Made by a program: the position numbers and the translations under genes
From: Streptomyces sp. NBC_00659
Lineage (GTDB): Bacteria > Actinomycetota > Actinomycetes > Streptomycetales > Streptomycetaceae
Reading direction: 5' to 3'
DNA length: 64,000 bases
Assembly: GCF_036226925.1 (NCBI RefSeq)
Contig: NZ_CP109031.1
Span: 7,006,001-7,070,000 of the forward strand
Part shown: piece by piece, positions 33,551-42,065 of the stretch
Layout: every line of letters starts with the position of its first letter
How positions within the stretch are numbered: position 1 is the stretch's first letter
Notes under the pieces: generated by a model
Databases searched by the model: none
What the model was told of the DNA's origin: nothing
The model's input: only the letters and a program-made list of their open reading frames with translations

Positions 33551-34106
33551 CTACTCCACGTCCGGCTCGCGTGGGTCGGCGGACGGTACGGAGTCCCGTG
33601 GCGGTACGACCTCGGGCCCCGGGGACGGGGGCGTCGTCTCCGTCCGCCGGGCCGGGGTCCGTGCCTGGGCCCGCAGTCTGCGCCGGTGGCCGGCGCGGTC
33701 GGGGCGGCCCTTGTAGCCCGTGGGCTGCCACTTGTTGCCGTGCCAGAGGTCGGACGGAACCCAGCGGGAGCATGCCTGTTCGACGTCCGTGGTCACGTTG
33801 GCGATATTGGTGAGCTCGACGCGGTAGCGCAGCCTCGGGAGACCGTCGGCGGGCGGGTCGGCGTCCCGTACGCGGCGCCACAGCAGGGGGTGATCACGGT
33901 CGAAGTCCCCGCGGGGAAAAGTTCGAGTAGGCGAGAAGCCATCGAGCCACTTCGTTGTTGACCAGCGCGGCTCCCGACAAGCCGACAGCGGCCACCGACA
34001 GAGCGACCGCGGCGACGATCAGGCCGGGCGGGACCTCCTTCTGCCCGTACCGCACAACGGTCGCGTCGTCGGACGGCCGTCCCGGCAAGCTCCCCCCGGT
34101 GCTCAT
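33551..34106 (-). pseudogene. Frameshifted small membrane protein gene
   Basis: ATG 34106 opens MSTGGSLPGRPSDDATVVRY followed by one transmembrane helix (LIVAAVALSVAAVGLSGAAL). This frame reads to FSPRG and stops at 33894. The +1 frame continues without interruption as DFDRDHPLLWRRVRDADPPA through to TAG 33551, with good codon bias and a plausible soluble domain (ACSRWVPSDLWHGNKWQ). The shift falls in the CCCCGCGGGG palindrome at about 33907-33916, consistent with one extra G. Either a pseudogene, a sequencing error or a +1 frameshift. The intact protein would be about 184 residues, function unknown. Confidence 0.6.
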
Positions 34107-34185
34107 GGGCGCCACGGTACCGGCCGCGGTCAGTCCACGGAATCCGCTCCGTTCCGAGCTGCCGAGTTCATTTCCGAGACCCTCG

Positions 34186-34191
34186 TATGCT
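34186..34191 (+). promoter_or_regulatory. -10 element for a leaderless hxlR-type transcript
   Basis: TATGCT ends 6 nt before GTG 34198 and no SD precedes that codon. The -35 is not obvious. Confidence 0.4.
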
Positions 34192-34197
34192 GGGCGT

Positions 34198-34695
34198 GTG
34201 AGGCGGACTTCTTTTGCGAACTGGCCCTGTTCCATCGCGCGAACGATGGATCTGCTCGGCGACTGGTGGACGCCTCTGGTGTTGAGGGAGGCGTTCTACG
34301 GGATCAAGCGGTTCGACGCGTTCCAGCAGGAGCTCGGCATCGCGCGCAACACGCTGACCGACCGGCTCCGTCGGTTGGTCGACGAGGGGCTCATGGAGAA
34401 GCGGGCCTACCAGACGGACCCGGTGCGGTACGACTACGTGCTGACCGAGATGGGCCGGGACTTCTTCGGGGTGCTGGCCGCCATGAACAGCTGGGGCAAC
34501 CGCTGGCTCAGCGGTGAGCAGGGGCCTCCTGTCGTCTTCCACCACGACCGCTGCGGGCACGAGAGCGAGGCCGCGGTCGTGTGCGCCGACTGCGGTGAGC
34601 CGATGACTGCCGAGGACACCCGTCCGCGGCTCGGCCCCGGCTACCCGCCCCACCTTGCCGAACGCCCGGACATCCAAAGGCGCTTCACCGCCTGA
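34198..34695 (+). CDS. HxlR-family winged-helix transcriptional regulator
   Basis: A 165-residue regulator. The HxlR domain spans about 8-100 (CSIARTMDLLGDWWTPLVLR, then RNTLTDRLRRLVDEGLMEKR). A C-terminal zinc-ribbon-like stretch has Cys residues in DRCGHE and VCADCGEP. The N-terminus MRRTSFA matches relatives, which supports the GTG 34198 start although it has no ribosome site. It precedes an SRPBCC protein and an F420-type oxidoreductase, likely targets, and ends in a hairpin terminator. Confidence 0.88.
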   Translation: MRRTSFANWPCSIARTMDLLGDWWTPLVLREAFYGIKRFDAFQQELGIARNTLTDRLRRLVDEGLMEKRAYQTDPVRYDYVLTEMGRDFFGVLAAMNSWGNRWLSGEQGPPVVFHHDRCGHESEAAVVCADCGEPMTAEDTRPRLGPGYPPHLAERPDIQRRFTA

Positions 34696-34704
34696 GCGCG
34701 CGAC

Positions 34705-34769
34705 GGCTTCCGGGTCCCTGGGCCGTCCGTTTCCGAGTCGGCTTCCGGGTCCGTCGGCCGTCCGTTTCC
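34705..34769 (+). repeat. 30-bp direct repeat after the hxlR-type gene
   Basis: Copies 34705-34734 and 34740-34769 match at all but two or three positions, with a 35-bp period, and begin 10 bp after the stop codon. Confidence 0.8.
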
Positions 34770-34803
34770 CCGCCCCTCCAGGCCTTGTGTCGGGCGGGGT
34801 TTT
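34768..34803 (+). terminator. Hairpin with T run
   Basis: CCCCGCCC (34768-34775) pairs with GGGCGGGG (34792-34799), followed by TTTT. A TTGACA at 34807-34812 directly after it may be the -35 of the next operon; its -10 is weak. Confidence 0.65.
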
Positions 34804-34891
34804 CCTTGACATGACAGTCTATCTACGCAACTCTCAAGGTCAGAGCCCTAGGGGTGAGCTTTCTGGGGGACGAGAGGAAGGCCGGAGACTC

Positions 34892-35416
34892 ATGGAGTGG
34901 ACGGGCGCCCGCTATGCGGACCTGCCGACCGTCGAGGTGCGGACACGGATCGAGGCTCCACCGCGGCGGGTGTGGGACCTCGTCTCCGACATCCGGCTGA
35001 TGCCGGGCCTGAGCGCGGAGCTGCAGTCGGTCGCGTGGCTCGACGACGTGACGGAGCCGCGCGTCGGCGCACGCTTCGTGGGGCGCAACAGGCATGAGTC
35101 GCTGGGGGAGTGGGAGACCACCTCGTACGTGGTCGAGTGCGAGCCGTTCCGGGCCTTCGCCTGGGCCGTCGCGGACCCCGAACACCCCAGCACCGTATGG
35201 CGGTTCGGCCTGGAGGGGGCGGACGGCGGCACGGAGCTGACCCAGTGGATGCGGATGGGGCCGGGCCGTTCGGGGTTGTCCTTCGCGATCGACCGGATGC
35301 CGGAGAAGGAACAGAAGATCGTGTTCGTACGGCTGCGGGAGTTCGAGCGGAGCATGACGGACACCGTCGAGGCGATCAGGAAGCTGGCCGAGAGCGCGGA
35401 AGGGGTTGGTGCGTGA
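34892..35416 (+). CDS. SRPBCC (START-like) family protein
   Basis: A 174-residue helix-grip protein of the polyketide cyclase/dehydrase type. VEVRTRIEAPPRRVWDLVSD forms the first strand and helix, and the long C-terminal helix is present (RLREFERSMTDTVEAIRKLA). These domains bind hydrophobic ligands; the ligand is unknown. ATG 34892 has GGAG 5 nt upstream. Its TGA touches the start of the oxidoreductase, so they are cotranscribed. Confidence 0.85.
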   Translation: MEWTGARYADLPTVEVRTRIEAPPRRVWDLVSDIRLMPGLSAELQSVAWLDDVTEPRVGARFVGRNRHESLGEWETTSYVVECEPFRAFAWAVADPEHPSTVWRFGLEGADGGTELTQWMRMGPGRSGLSFAIDRMPEKEQKIVFVRLREFERSMTDTVEAIRKLAESAEGVGA

Positions 35417-36477
35417 TGCGTACCTCCACGACGATCGAGGCGTCGGCGGGCGACTGGCGGGAGACCGTCGACTTCGTGGTCGAAGCCGAGAAGCTCGGGA
35501 TGGACATCTGCTGGGTCGCGGAGGCCTGGGGCTCCGAAGCACCCTCTCCGCTGGGCTACTTGGCGGCACGGACCGACCGGTTGCTGCTCGGCTCCGGGAT
35601 CATCCAGCTCGGGACCCGCACCCCGGCGGCCATCGCCCGTGCCGCGATCACGCTCTCCAACATCTCCGACGGACGCTTTCTCCTGGGTCTCGGACCGTCC
35701 GGCCCTCAGGTGATCGAGGGGCTGCACGGCGTGCCGTTCGCGCGCCCGCTTTCCCGGATGAGGGAAACCGTGGAGATCGTCCGGCAGGCGGTCGCCGGGG
35801 AGAAACTCTCGTACGAGGGACGGGAGTTCACCATTCCGCTGCCGGGCGGGGAGGCGCGGCCCATGCGGATGTCCGTGCGGGCCGAGCACGAGCTGCCCAT
35901 CTATCTCGCCACGCTCTCGCCGAAGATGCTCCACCTGACGGGCGAGATCGCCGACGGCTGGCTGGGCACCAGTTTCGTGCCCGAGGGCGCCAAGGAGGCG
36001 TACTTCGACCACCTGGACGCGGGCCTCGCGGCGGCGGGCCGCGGTCGCGCCGACCTCGACATCTGCCAGGGCGCGGAAGTCGCCTTCGCGGAGGACGAGG
36101 ACGCGCTGCGTGCCATGGTCGCGGGCCGGAAGAAGGAACTCGCCTTCAGCCTGGGCGGCATGGGCTCCGCCACCACCAACTTCTACAACGCCGCCTACAG
36201 CAGGCAGGGCTGGGCGGAGATCGCCGCCGAGATCCATGAGCGCTGGCAGGCCGGGGACCGGGACGGCGCCGCCGGGCTCGTGAGCGACGAGATGGTCCTC
36301 GGGACCACCCTGATCGGCACCGAGGACATGGTCCGCGAACGGCTCCGCGTCTGGCGCGCGGCGGGCGTCGACACCGTCCGCCTCTACCCCGCGGGCGAAA
36401 CCCTGGACGAGCGGCTCACGACGCTGGGACGCGCGCTGGCCCTCGTGGCGGAGGAGAACGCGGTGATTGCCGAGTAG
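35416..36477 (+). CDS. LLM-class F420-dependent oxidoreductase
   Basis: A 353-residue luciferase-like TIM-barrel flavin/F420 enzyme. Family features include FVVEAEKLGMDICWVAEAW near the start, GSGIIQLGTRTPAAIARAA and LGLGPSGPQVIEGLHG, and an insertion covering the cofactor. Likely uses reduced coenzyme F420, common in streptomycetes. ATG 35416 or GTG 35413, both overlapping the SRPBCC stop, may be used; GGAAGGGG lies just upstream. Probable operon partner of the SRPBCC protein under the HxlR regulator. Confidence 0.88.
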   Translation: MRTSTTIEASAGDWRETVDFVVEAEKLGMDICWVAEAWGSEAPSPLGYLAARTDRLLLGSGIIQLGTRTPAAIARAAITLSNISDGRFLLGLGPSGPQVIEGLHGVPFARPLSRMRETVEIVRQAVAGEKLSYEGREFTIPLPGGEARPMRMSVRAEHELPIYLATLSPKMLHLTGEIADGWLGTSFVPEGAKEAYFDHLDAGLAAAGRGRADLDICQGAEVAFAEDEDALRAMVAGRKKELAFSLGGMGSATTNFYNAAYSRQGWAEIAAEIHERWQAGDRDGAAGLVSDEMVLGTTLIGTEDMVRERLRVWRAAGVDTVRLYPAGETLDERLTTLGRALALVAEENAVIAE

Positions 36478-36490
36478 TTCCTCGGACCTT

Positions 36491-36520
36491 TGTCTCTGTC
36501 TCTGTCTCTGCCTCGGTCTC
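36491..36520 (+). repeat. TGTCTC hexanucleotide repeat
   Basis: Three perfect and two degenerate copies of TGTCTC begin 14 bp after the oxidoreductase stop codon. Confidence 0.8.
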
Positions 36521-36528
36521 GGTGCAGG

Positions 36529-36560
36529 GCCGGGCCGGTGCCGCGCGGCACCGGCCCGGC
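36529..36560. terminator. 32-bp perfect palindrome, terminator
   Basis: Two 16-bp arms, GCCGGGCCGGTGCCGC and its reverse complement, abut without a spacer; a functional loop would open from the centre. It follows the SRPBCC/LLM operon. Confidence 0.75.
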
Positions 36561-36717
36561 CGTCGTGCGCAGCGCGGCCCGGTGACGGCCGTCGAGACCG
36601 TCACCCGATCGGCGGAGCCCCCGTGGCGGCGGGGGAGCGGCGGGCGGACGCTCGAACTCCCCGATGCTTCCGGCACGGGGACGGCCGGCGGCCGACAGCG
36701 CAGCGAGGTGGTCGAGC

Positions 36718-37245
36718 ATGAGCCAGGATTCTTCGAGACCTCAGGGCCCCCCGCCCGGTGGAGGCACGGGATCCCAGCCCAGCGGCGGCGACATGCCGCT
36801 GTGGGGAGACCAGTGGTCCGGAGCCGCTCCCGCCGCGGGAGGCATGGGGCCGCCGCCCTCGGGCAGCAGTGGCTGGGCGGCGGGTGGAGTCACCTTCGCG
36901 GGCGTCCTCCTGCTGGTGAACGGCGGCCTCAACATCCTCCAGGGCATCTCCGCGATCGCCAAGGACGATGTCTACACGCGCGTGAACAACTACGTCTACC
37001 GCATCAATCTCACCGGCTGGGGCTGGATCCTGCTGATCCTCGGCGCGATCGCCGTCGTCACCGGCTGGGGGATCCTCAAGGACGCCGGGTGGGCCCGGAT
37101 CACCGGCATCGTGCTGGCCTCGCTGAGCATGCTCTTCCAGTTCATGTTCCTGCCGTACGCGCCGATCTGGTCGGTCATCCTGCTGGCCATCGACGTCTTC
37201 ATCATCTGGGCGCTGGCCACGTACCGGCCCGACCGTCCGCGCTGA
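36718..37245 (+). CDS. DUF7144-type four-helix membrane protein
   Basis: A 175-residue protein. The first 55 residues are Pro/Gly/Ser-rich and disordered; then four transmembrane helices follow (about 60-80, 100-120, 124-145, 150-170). The helix 1 pattern WAAGGVTFAGVLLLVNGGLN and the GWGWILLILG block fit the DUF7144 family common in Actinobacteria. No function is known. ATG 36718 has GAGGTGG upstream. Confidence 0.82.
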   Translation: MSQDSSRPQGPPPGGGTGSQPSGGDMPLWGDQWSGAAPAAGGMGPPPSGSSGWAAGGVTFAGVLLLVNGGLNILQGISAIAKDDVYTRVNNYVYRINLTGWGWILLILGAIAVVTGWGILKDAGWARITGIVLASLSMLFQFMFLPYAPIWSVILLAIDVFIIWALATYRPDRPR

Positions 37246-37428
37246 CGCGCCCTTCTTCCGGCCCACCGCCGGGGCGAGCGCCGCCGAGAAGGGGGCCGTC
37301 CCAGTGCCGTCGAACCCACGAACCGGACCGAGCGGAACGAGACACGCCATGGACGACGTGATCGACCGGACGCGAGCGGGCGTGCCCGCCCGCGGCGCCG
37401 CGGGCACCGTCGACGATCCGGAGACGAC

Positions 37429-38778
37429 GTGAGCACCGGAGACGTGAGCGGCGGCGCGAGCGGTGCCGGCGAGGGCGGCGCGCACGGGCGGGAGCTCGCC
37501 GAACTGCGGGCCCGGGTCGCCGAACTGGAGCGGCGCGAGCCGAGACGCGAGCACCACCGCGTCCGGTCGACCTTCGCTGTCGTGCTGGTCCTCCTCGCCG
37601 CCCTCCTCACCCCGCTGAGTGCCGTGGCGGCCTGGTCGAGCGATCTGATCGGCAACACCGACCGGTACGTGTCCACCATGAAGCCGCTCGCCTCCGACCC
37701 GGACGTCCAGGACGCCGTCGCCAAGCGGGTGACCGACGCGGTGATGCAGCACGTCGACGTCCAGTCGCTGCTCGAATCCGTCGCCCCCGCCGACCGGCCC
37801 GTACTGACCAAGGCGATCGGCCCGCTGAGCGGTCCGATCACCAGCGGCCTCACCGACTTCGTGCACACCGTGGCGCTGAGGTTCGTCAGCAGCGACGCGT
37901 TCGCCACCCTGTGGACCGAGCTGAACCGGAGAGCGCACGCCGCCGTGGACAAGGCGCTGACCGGAAGCGGCGGCGGAGCGGTGAAGCTCACCGACGACGC
38001 CGTGGTCATCGACCTCGCCCCCGTCATCGACCAGGTCAAGCAGTCGCTCGTCGACCAGGGGCTCGCCCTCGCCGCGAAGATCCCCCAGGTGCACACGAAC
38101 TTCACCGTGCTGACCTCCGACTCCATCGGCAAGGCCAAGAAGATCTACCGACTGCTCCAGCTCGTCGGGTTCTGGCTGCCGGTCCTGACCCTGCTGCTGG
38201 CGGCCGGCGGTGTGCTGCTCGCCGTACGCAGACGTCGTGCCCTCGTCACGGCGGCGCTCCTGGTGGCGGGTGGGGCGGCGGTCCTCGGCATCGCGCTGTG
38301 GATCTTCCGGGCGATCTATCTCGACGGTCTCCCGGCGGCGGTCTCCCAGCCCGCGGCCGGGTCGGTCTTCGACACCCTGGTGCGCTACCTGCGGACGTCG
38401 GTACGCCTGATCATCACCCTCGGCATCATCGTGGCCCTGGCGGCCTGGCTGACCGGCGGCGGCCGGGCGGCCAAGCGGGTCCACGCCGCCTGGACCGGCG
38501 GTATCGGTGCCGTGCGGACGGCGACCGGGGCCGAACTCGGCGCGGTCGGCGCGTGGGTGCACCGGGTCAAGACGTGGCTCAACTGGACCGTGGTCGCGGT
38601 CGCCGCCGTCGTCCTGCTGGTCTGGAACTACCCCACGGCCGTCGTCACCGTCTGGATCGCGGTGCTGGCCCTGCTGGCCCTGGCGGTGGTCGAGTTCCTC
38701 GACGACGACGGCACCCCGCACCTGATCGACGTCGGCAGCGGCCCGACGGCGGGGCCCGCGGCCAAGGCCCCGGCCTGA
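37429..38778 (+). CDS. Polytopic membrane protein with coiled-coil N-terminus
   Basis: A 449-residue protein. An N-terminal coiled coil (ELAELRARVAELERRE) precedes TM1 at about 48-68, an external domain of about 180 residues, then TM helices at about 245-265, 272-294, 322-340 and a final pair at about 385-425. The external part includes NTDRYVSTMKPLASDPDVQD and VAKRVTDAVMQHVDVQ, a pattern seen in many streptomycete membrane proteins without known function. GTG 37429 is preceded by GGAG. Confidence 0.8.
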   Translation: MSTGDVSGGASGAGEGGAHGRELAELRARVAELERREPRREHHRVRSTFAVVLVLLAALLTPLSAVAAWSSDLIGNTDRYVSTMKPLASDPDVQDAVAKRVTDAVMQHVDVQSLLESVAPADRPVLTKAIGPLSGPITSGLTDFVHTVALRFVSSDAFATLWTELNRRAHAAVDKALTGSGGGAVKLTDDAVVIDLAPVIDQVKQSLVDQGLALAAKIPQVHTNFTVLTSDSIGKAKKIYRLLQLVGFWLPVLTLLLAAGGVLLAVRRRRALVTAALLVAGGAAVLGIALWIFRAIYLDGLPAAVSQPAAGSVFDTLVRYLRTSVRLIITLGIIVALAAWLTGGGRAAKRVHAAWTGGIGAVRTATGAELGAVGAWVHRVKTWLNWTVVAVAAVVLLVWNYPTAVVTVWIAVLALLALAVVEFLDDDGTPHLIDVGSGPTAGPAAKAPA

Positions 38779-38804
38779 CCCATCGGTGTTCGTCGGCGTC
38801 CGCC

Positions 38805-39000
38805 CATGTCCATGGCCGGTCCGGACGTCCGCCGGTGTCTGCGGCCGGTCCGGCGATTGCCGACTGGCGTCCATGGCCGGTGCGGAGTGCACCGGCGTCC
38901 GGGTCCGGTCCGGTCCGGTCCGGCGCCCGTGTCCGGGTCCGGTCCGGCGTCCGGCGTTCGGGTCTGGTCCGGCGTCCGGCGTCCGGCGTTCGTCGGCGGG
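38805..39000 (+). repeat. GTCCGG-rich low-complexity repeat region
   Basis: The 342-bp gap 38779-39120 contains GTCCATGGCCGGT twice (starting 38808 and 38869), then dense GGTCCGGCGTCCGGCG arrays to about 39000. No gene is apparent; the next gene's promoter probably lies at 39001-39100. Confidence 0.75.
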
Positions 39001-39120
39001 CGCCGGGTGGGCCGCGGCCGAAAAGCACCTGACAGATCGTCGGGGCCGGGTTACGCTCCCCGCGATGATGACTTCCTCCGCAATCAGATGGGGGGACCCG
39101 TCCGCGCAAGGTGAGTGCTG

Positions 39121-40560
39121 ATGCTCACTTCGACCGCGTACGAGGATTCCCTCCTCTCCTTCTGGCCGCGCGTGCGGGACTTCGCCGTGCCGCCCACCAT
39201 GATCGAGACCGCGACCGCCCGCCGCCGCCACGGGGACTGGGCGGGGGCCTGCGCCGCCGCCGGCGTCGACATCGACTTCGATCTGCGTTCGCTGGCACGT
39301 ACGCACGGCAGCGAACTGGCGTCCCGAATCCGCCGCGATCTACGCCATCTGGCTCCCGACCTGCTGCGCTGGCACATGCCGAGAGTCGCCCCCGACGGGC
39401 TGCTGCGCCCCGGCCTGACCATCACGCTGGCCCGGTACGACCGTGCCGCGCGCGATGGCGTGCGTCCCGTACGGCCTGTGCACCTCGTGGTCCGTACTCC
39501 GCCGGCCTGGGCGGACGGCGGCCAGCGGATCAGCCTCGCGCTCTGGGACGGAGCTCCCGGCGGTTCCCGCGACCGCTTCTCCTTCGACACCGGTGCCCGC
39601 CGCCATCCGCACCCCCGCCCCAGCCGCCGGTACCGCCTGGATCTGCACCGCCACCTGTGGGACACCCGCAGGACCGATGAGCTGCGGGTCCGTTCCGGCG
39701 CCGACCTGCCGACGGACGACATCCGTCGGGGAAGCGCGGATCCACCGGGGCCGGTGCCCGGGGACCCCGGCTGCGCCGTCGGCCGGTGGGCGGACGAGGC
39801 GGCGATCCTGCTGCGCGACGAGGGGCGCGCGGCCGGCACGGTCACCGTGTGGCTCGGGGCCCGCCGGCGGCTGCTCCTGGAGCTGTCCGCGGGCCCGGCA
39901 CGTGTCGGTCCGCCTCCACTGCGGATCACCGCCGTGCCCGCCGACGGGGGCGGCGTCGACTTCGCGGTGCCGGCCCTGCCCGACGCCGCGACCTGGGTGC
40001 TGCCCGACCTGGCACTGATCCGCGCCGGGGTCATCGGGCCCGAGCGGCTGCATCCGCTGGTCGCCTCGGCGCTCGTACCGGACCACACGCCCGCCGGGTC
40101 CCGTGGGAACGCGGACCCGACGGGAGCGCCACGCCTGGTGGACTGCCGGGGAGCCCGGCACCGGATCGGCCTGGTCGACGGCTTCCTCGTGCCGCTCGAC
40201 CACGATCCCGCCGAGATCCGCCGGGAAGAGCTGCTGGTCGCCCTGACCGGCACACCCCTTCCCTGCCTCCGGGCCATCGACGACACGCACCGGCAGCCGC
40301 AGGGCCTCTCCGGCGTCCGTGAACGGCTGCGCCACGGCGACACCGCCGGGGCGCTCGCCGTGGTCGAGGGGCTGTTGGGCCCCGAGGCGGTGCTGCGTGG
40401 CGGCGCCCTGCGCGACGAACTCCGGGCCGCCGCGCGGCGGCGTCTCACCTACGGGCTGTTCAGGGCCGGACTGACCGGTCCCGGACCCGAACGCCTCGTC
40501 CCGGGGTCCGCCCGGCCCCGCTGGCACCGCTCCCACCCGCGTGAAACAGCCGGTCGCTGA
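39121..40560 (+). CDS. Unknown 479-residue protein of the MoxR/VWA module
   Basis: ATG 39121 has AAGGTGA 6 nt upstream. The product is Arg-rich, soluble, with no signal peptide or membrane segment, and I recognise no domain. An N-terminal helical part (about 1-85: YEDSLLSFWPRVRDF, RRRHGDWAGACAAAGVDIDF) is followed by a beta-rich middle (about 95-330) and a helical end (about 385-465: GVRERLRHGDTAGALAVVEG). It is upstream of and apparently cotranscribed with a MoxR ATPase and an HExxH/VWA protein, so it is probably the substrate, adaptor or effector of that pair. Confidence 0.85.
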   Translation: MLTSTAYEDSLLSFWPRVRDFAVPPTMIETATARRRHGDWAGACAAAGVDIDFDLRSLARTHGSELASRIRRDLRHLAPDLLRWHMPRVAPDGLLRPGLTITLARYDRAARDGVRPVRPVHLVVRTPPAWADGGQRISLALWDGAPGGSRDRFSFDTGARRHPHPRPSRRYRLDLHRHLWDTRRTDELRVRSGADLPTDDIRRGSADPPGPVPGDPGCAVGRWADEAAILLRDEGRAAGTVTVWLGARRRLLLELSAGPARVGPPPLRITAVPADGGGVDFAVPALPDAATWVLPDLALIRAGVIGPERLHPLVASALVPDHTPAGSRGNADPTGAPRLVDCRGARHRIGLVDGFLVPLDHDPAEIRREELLVALTGTPLPCLRAIDDTHRQPQGLSGVRERLRHGDTAGALAVVEGLLGPEAVLRGGALRDELRAAARRRLTYGLFRAGLTGPGPERLVPGSARPRWHRSHPRETAGR

Positions 40561-40632
40561 CCGTTCCCGGTCGCCGACCGTTCCCGGCCGCCGACCGATC
40601 GTCGGCCGCTGACCATTCGTCGGCCACTCGCC
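40551..40632 (+). repeat. 17-18 bp tandem repeat, about five copies
   Basis: CGGTCGCTGACCGTTCC at 40551-40567 contains the stop codon of the preceding gene; copies follow at 40568, 40585, 40602 and a partial one at 40620, increasingly diverged. Confidence 0.85.
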
Positions 40633-40712
40633 GTCCGTCCAAAGCCAGTTGACCGCCCCGGGGTCAAACCCCGTGCACAGGCGGCCCGTTATCGAACCCA
40701 AGGTGATCAGAC

Positions 40713-42065
40713 ATGCCCACGAACAGCACGCTCGCCGAAGCCTCCGCCGTCGCCGACCCGGCCCACACCGCCCGCCTAGACGTGGCCGACGCCCCCGTCG
40801 ACGTGGCCGACGGCACCGAACCCGCCGTGCTCGACGCCCGCGTCGATCCGCCCGGCGTCACCCAACTCGACGTGGCCGACGCCCTGTCGGCCCTGCTCCG
40901 TGACACCGGTACCGAGCCACGTCCCGACAGCCAGCTGGAGGCACTGACCCTCGCCGTCGCCGCCGACCTGCCCGTACTCCTGTGGGGTGAACCGGGGATC
41001 GGCAAGACCGCGGCCCTGACCCAGCTCGCCGAGACCCTGGACCTGCCCCTGACCACGGTGATCGCCAGTGTCCACGAGCCCTCCGACTTCTCTGGACTGC
41101 CCGTCCTCGGTGACGACCCCGCCGAGCAGGGCGTGCCCATGGCCCCGCCGGACTGGGCGGTGCGCCTCGTACGCGCCGGCCGCGGCCTGCTGTTCCTGGA
41201 CGAACTGTCCACCGCGCCCCCGGCAGTTCAGGCCGCCCTGCTCCGTCTCGTCCTGGAACGGCGCATCGGATCCCTTCAACTGCCGCCCGGGGTAAGAATC
41301 GTGGCCGCGGCGAACCCGCGCTCCTCGGCGGCCGACGGCTGGGAACTGAGCCCGCCGCTCGCCAACCGGTTCGTCCATCTCCAATGGGCCCATGACCACG
41401 ACGTCGTCGTACGCGGGCTCGGTGGCACCTGGCCCCGTGCGACCCTGCCACGCCTCGACCCGCACCGGCTCCCGGACGCCGTGGACTTCGCCCGCCGCGC
41501 GGTGTGCGGACTCCTCGCCGCCCGCCCCGCGCTCGTCCACCGGCTGCCCAGCAGCGAGACCCGCCGGGGCGGCGCCTGGCCCTCGCCCCGGAGCTGGGAG
41601 ACGACCGTGCGGCTCGTCGCCTTCGCGCACGCGGCCGGTTCCTCACGGGAAGTGCTCTCCCTGCTGGTCAGAGGCGCCGTGGGCGACGGCCCGGGGCTGG
41701 AACTCCTGGCGAGCGTGGACCGTATGGACCTGCCCGACCCCGAGACCCTGCTCGCCGACCCGGCGGGCGCCGTCCTGCCCGAGCGGGGGGATCTGCGCCA
41801 GGCCGTCCTCGACGGCGTGGTGGCCGCGGTCCGCAAGCGGCCCGACAGGGCGCGCTGGGACGCCGCCTGGGCGCTGCTCGTGCGGGCGCTGGACACCGGA
41901 GCCCCGGACCTGCTGGTGGTTCCCGCGACCACCCTCGCGACGCTGCGCCAGGAGGACTGGGACGTCCCGGAGTCCATCGAGCGGCTGGCCGGAGCGGTGG
42001 CCATCTCGCGGCGCGCGGACGACGCGGCGGCCCGCGTCGCGGTCGCCGCCGGGGCGCGACGATGA
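40713..42065 (+). CDS. MoxR-family AAA+ ATPase
   Basis: A 450-residue ATPase. A 50-residue acidic leader with repeated DVADA/DVADG precedes the AAA+ core: Walker A GEPGIGKTA (about 91-99), Walker B LLFLDEL (about 160-166), sensor 1 in AAANPRSSA and the lid after about 260. MoxR proteins act as chaperones that remodel or load cofactors on partners holding a VWA domain, which is encoded next with an ATGA overlap. The helical C-terminal third (about 290-450) is longer than in minimal MoxR proteins. Confidence 0.92.
   Translation: MPTNSTLAEASAVADPAHTARLDVADAPVDVADGTEPAVLDARVDPPGVTQLDVADALSALLRDTGTEPRPDSQLEALTLAVAADLPVLLWGEPGIGKTAALTQLAETLDLPLTTVIASVHEPSDFSGLPVLGDDPAEQGVPMAPPDWAVRLVRAGRGLLFLDELSTAPPAVQAALLRLVLERRIGSLQLPPGVRIVAAANPRSSAADGWELSPPLANRFVHLQWAHDHDVVVRGLGGTWPRATLPRLDPHRLPDAVDFARRAVCGLLAARPALVHRLPSSETRRGGAWPSPRSWETTVRLVAFAHAAGSSREVLSLLVRGAVGDGPGLELLASVDRMDLPDPETLLADPAGAVLPERGDLRQAVLDGVVAAVRKRPDRARWDAAWALLVRALDTGAPDLLVVPATTLATLRQEDWDVPESIERLAGAVAISRRADDAAARVAVAAGARR

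Noticed and set aside
36601..39306. A 901-codon minus-strand frame
   Set aside because: Arg/Gly/His-rich composition is typical of antisense shadow; two membrane protein genes on the plus strand explain the region.
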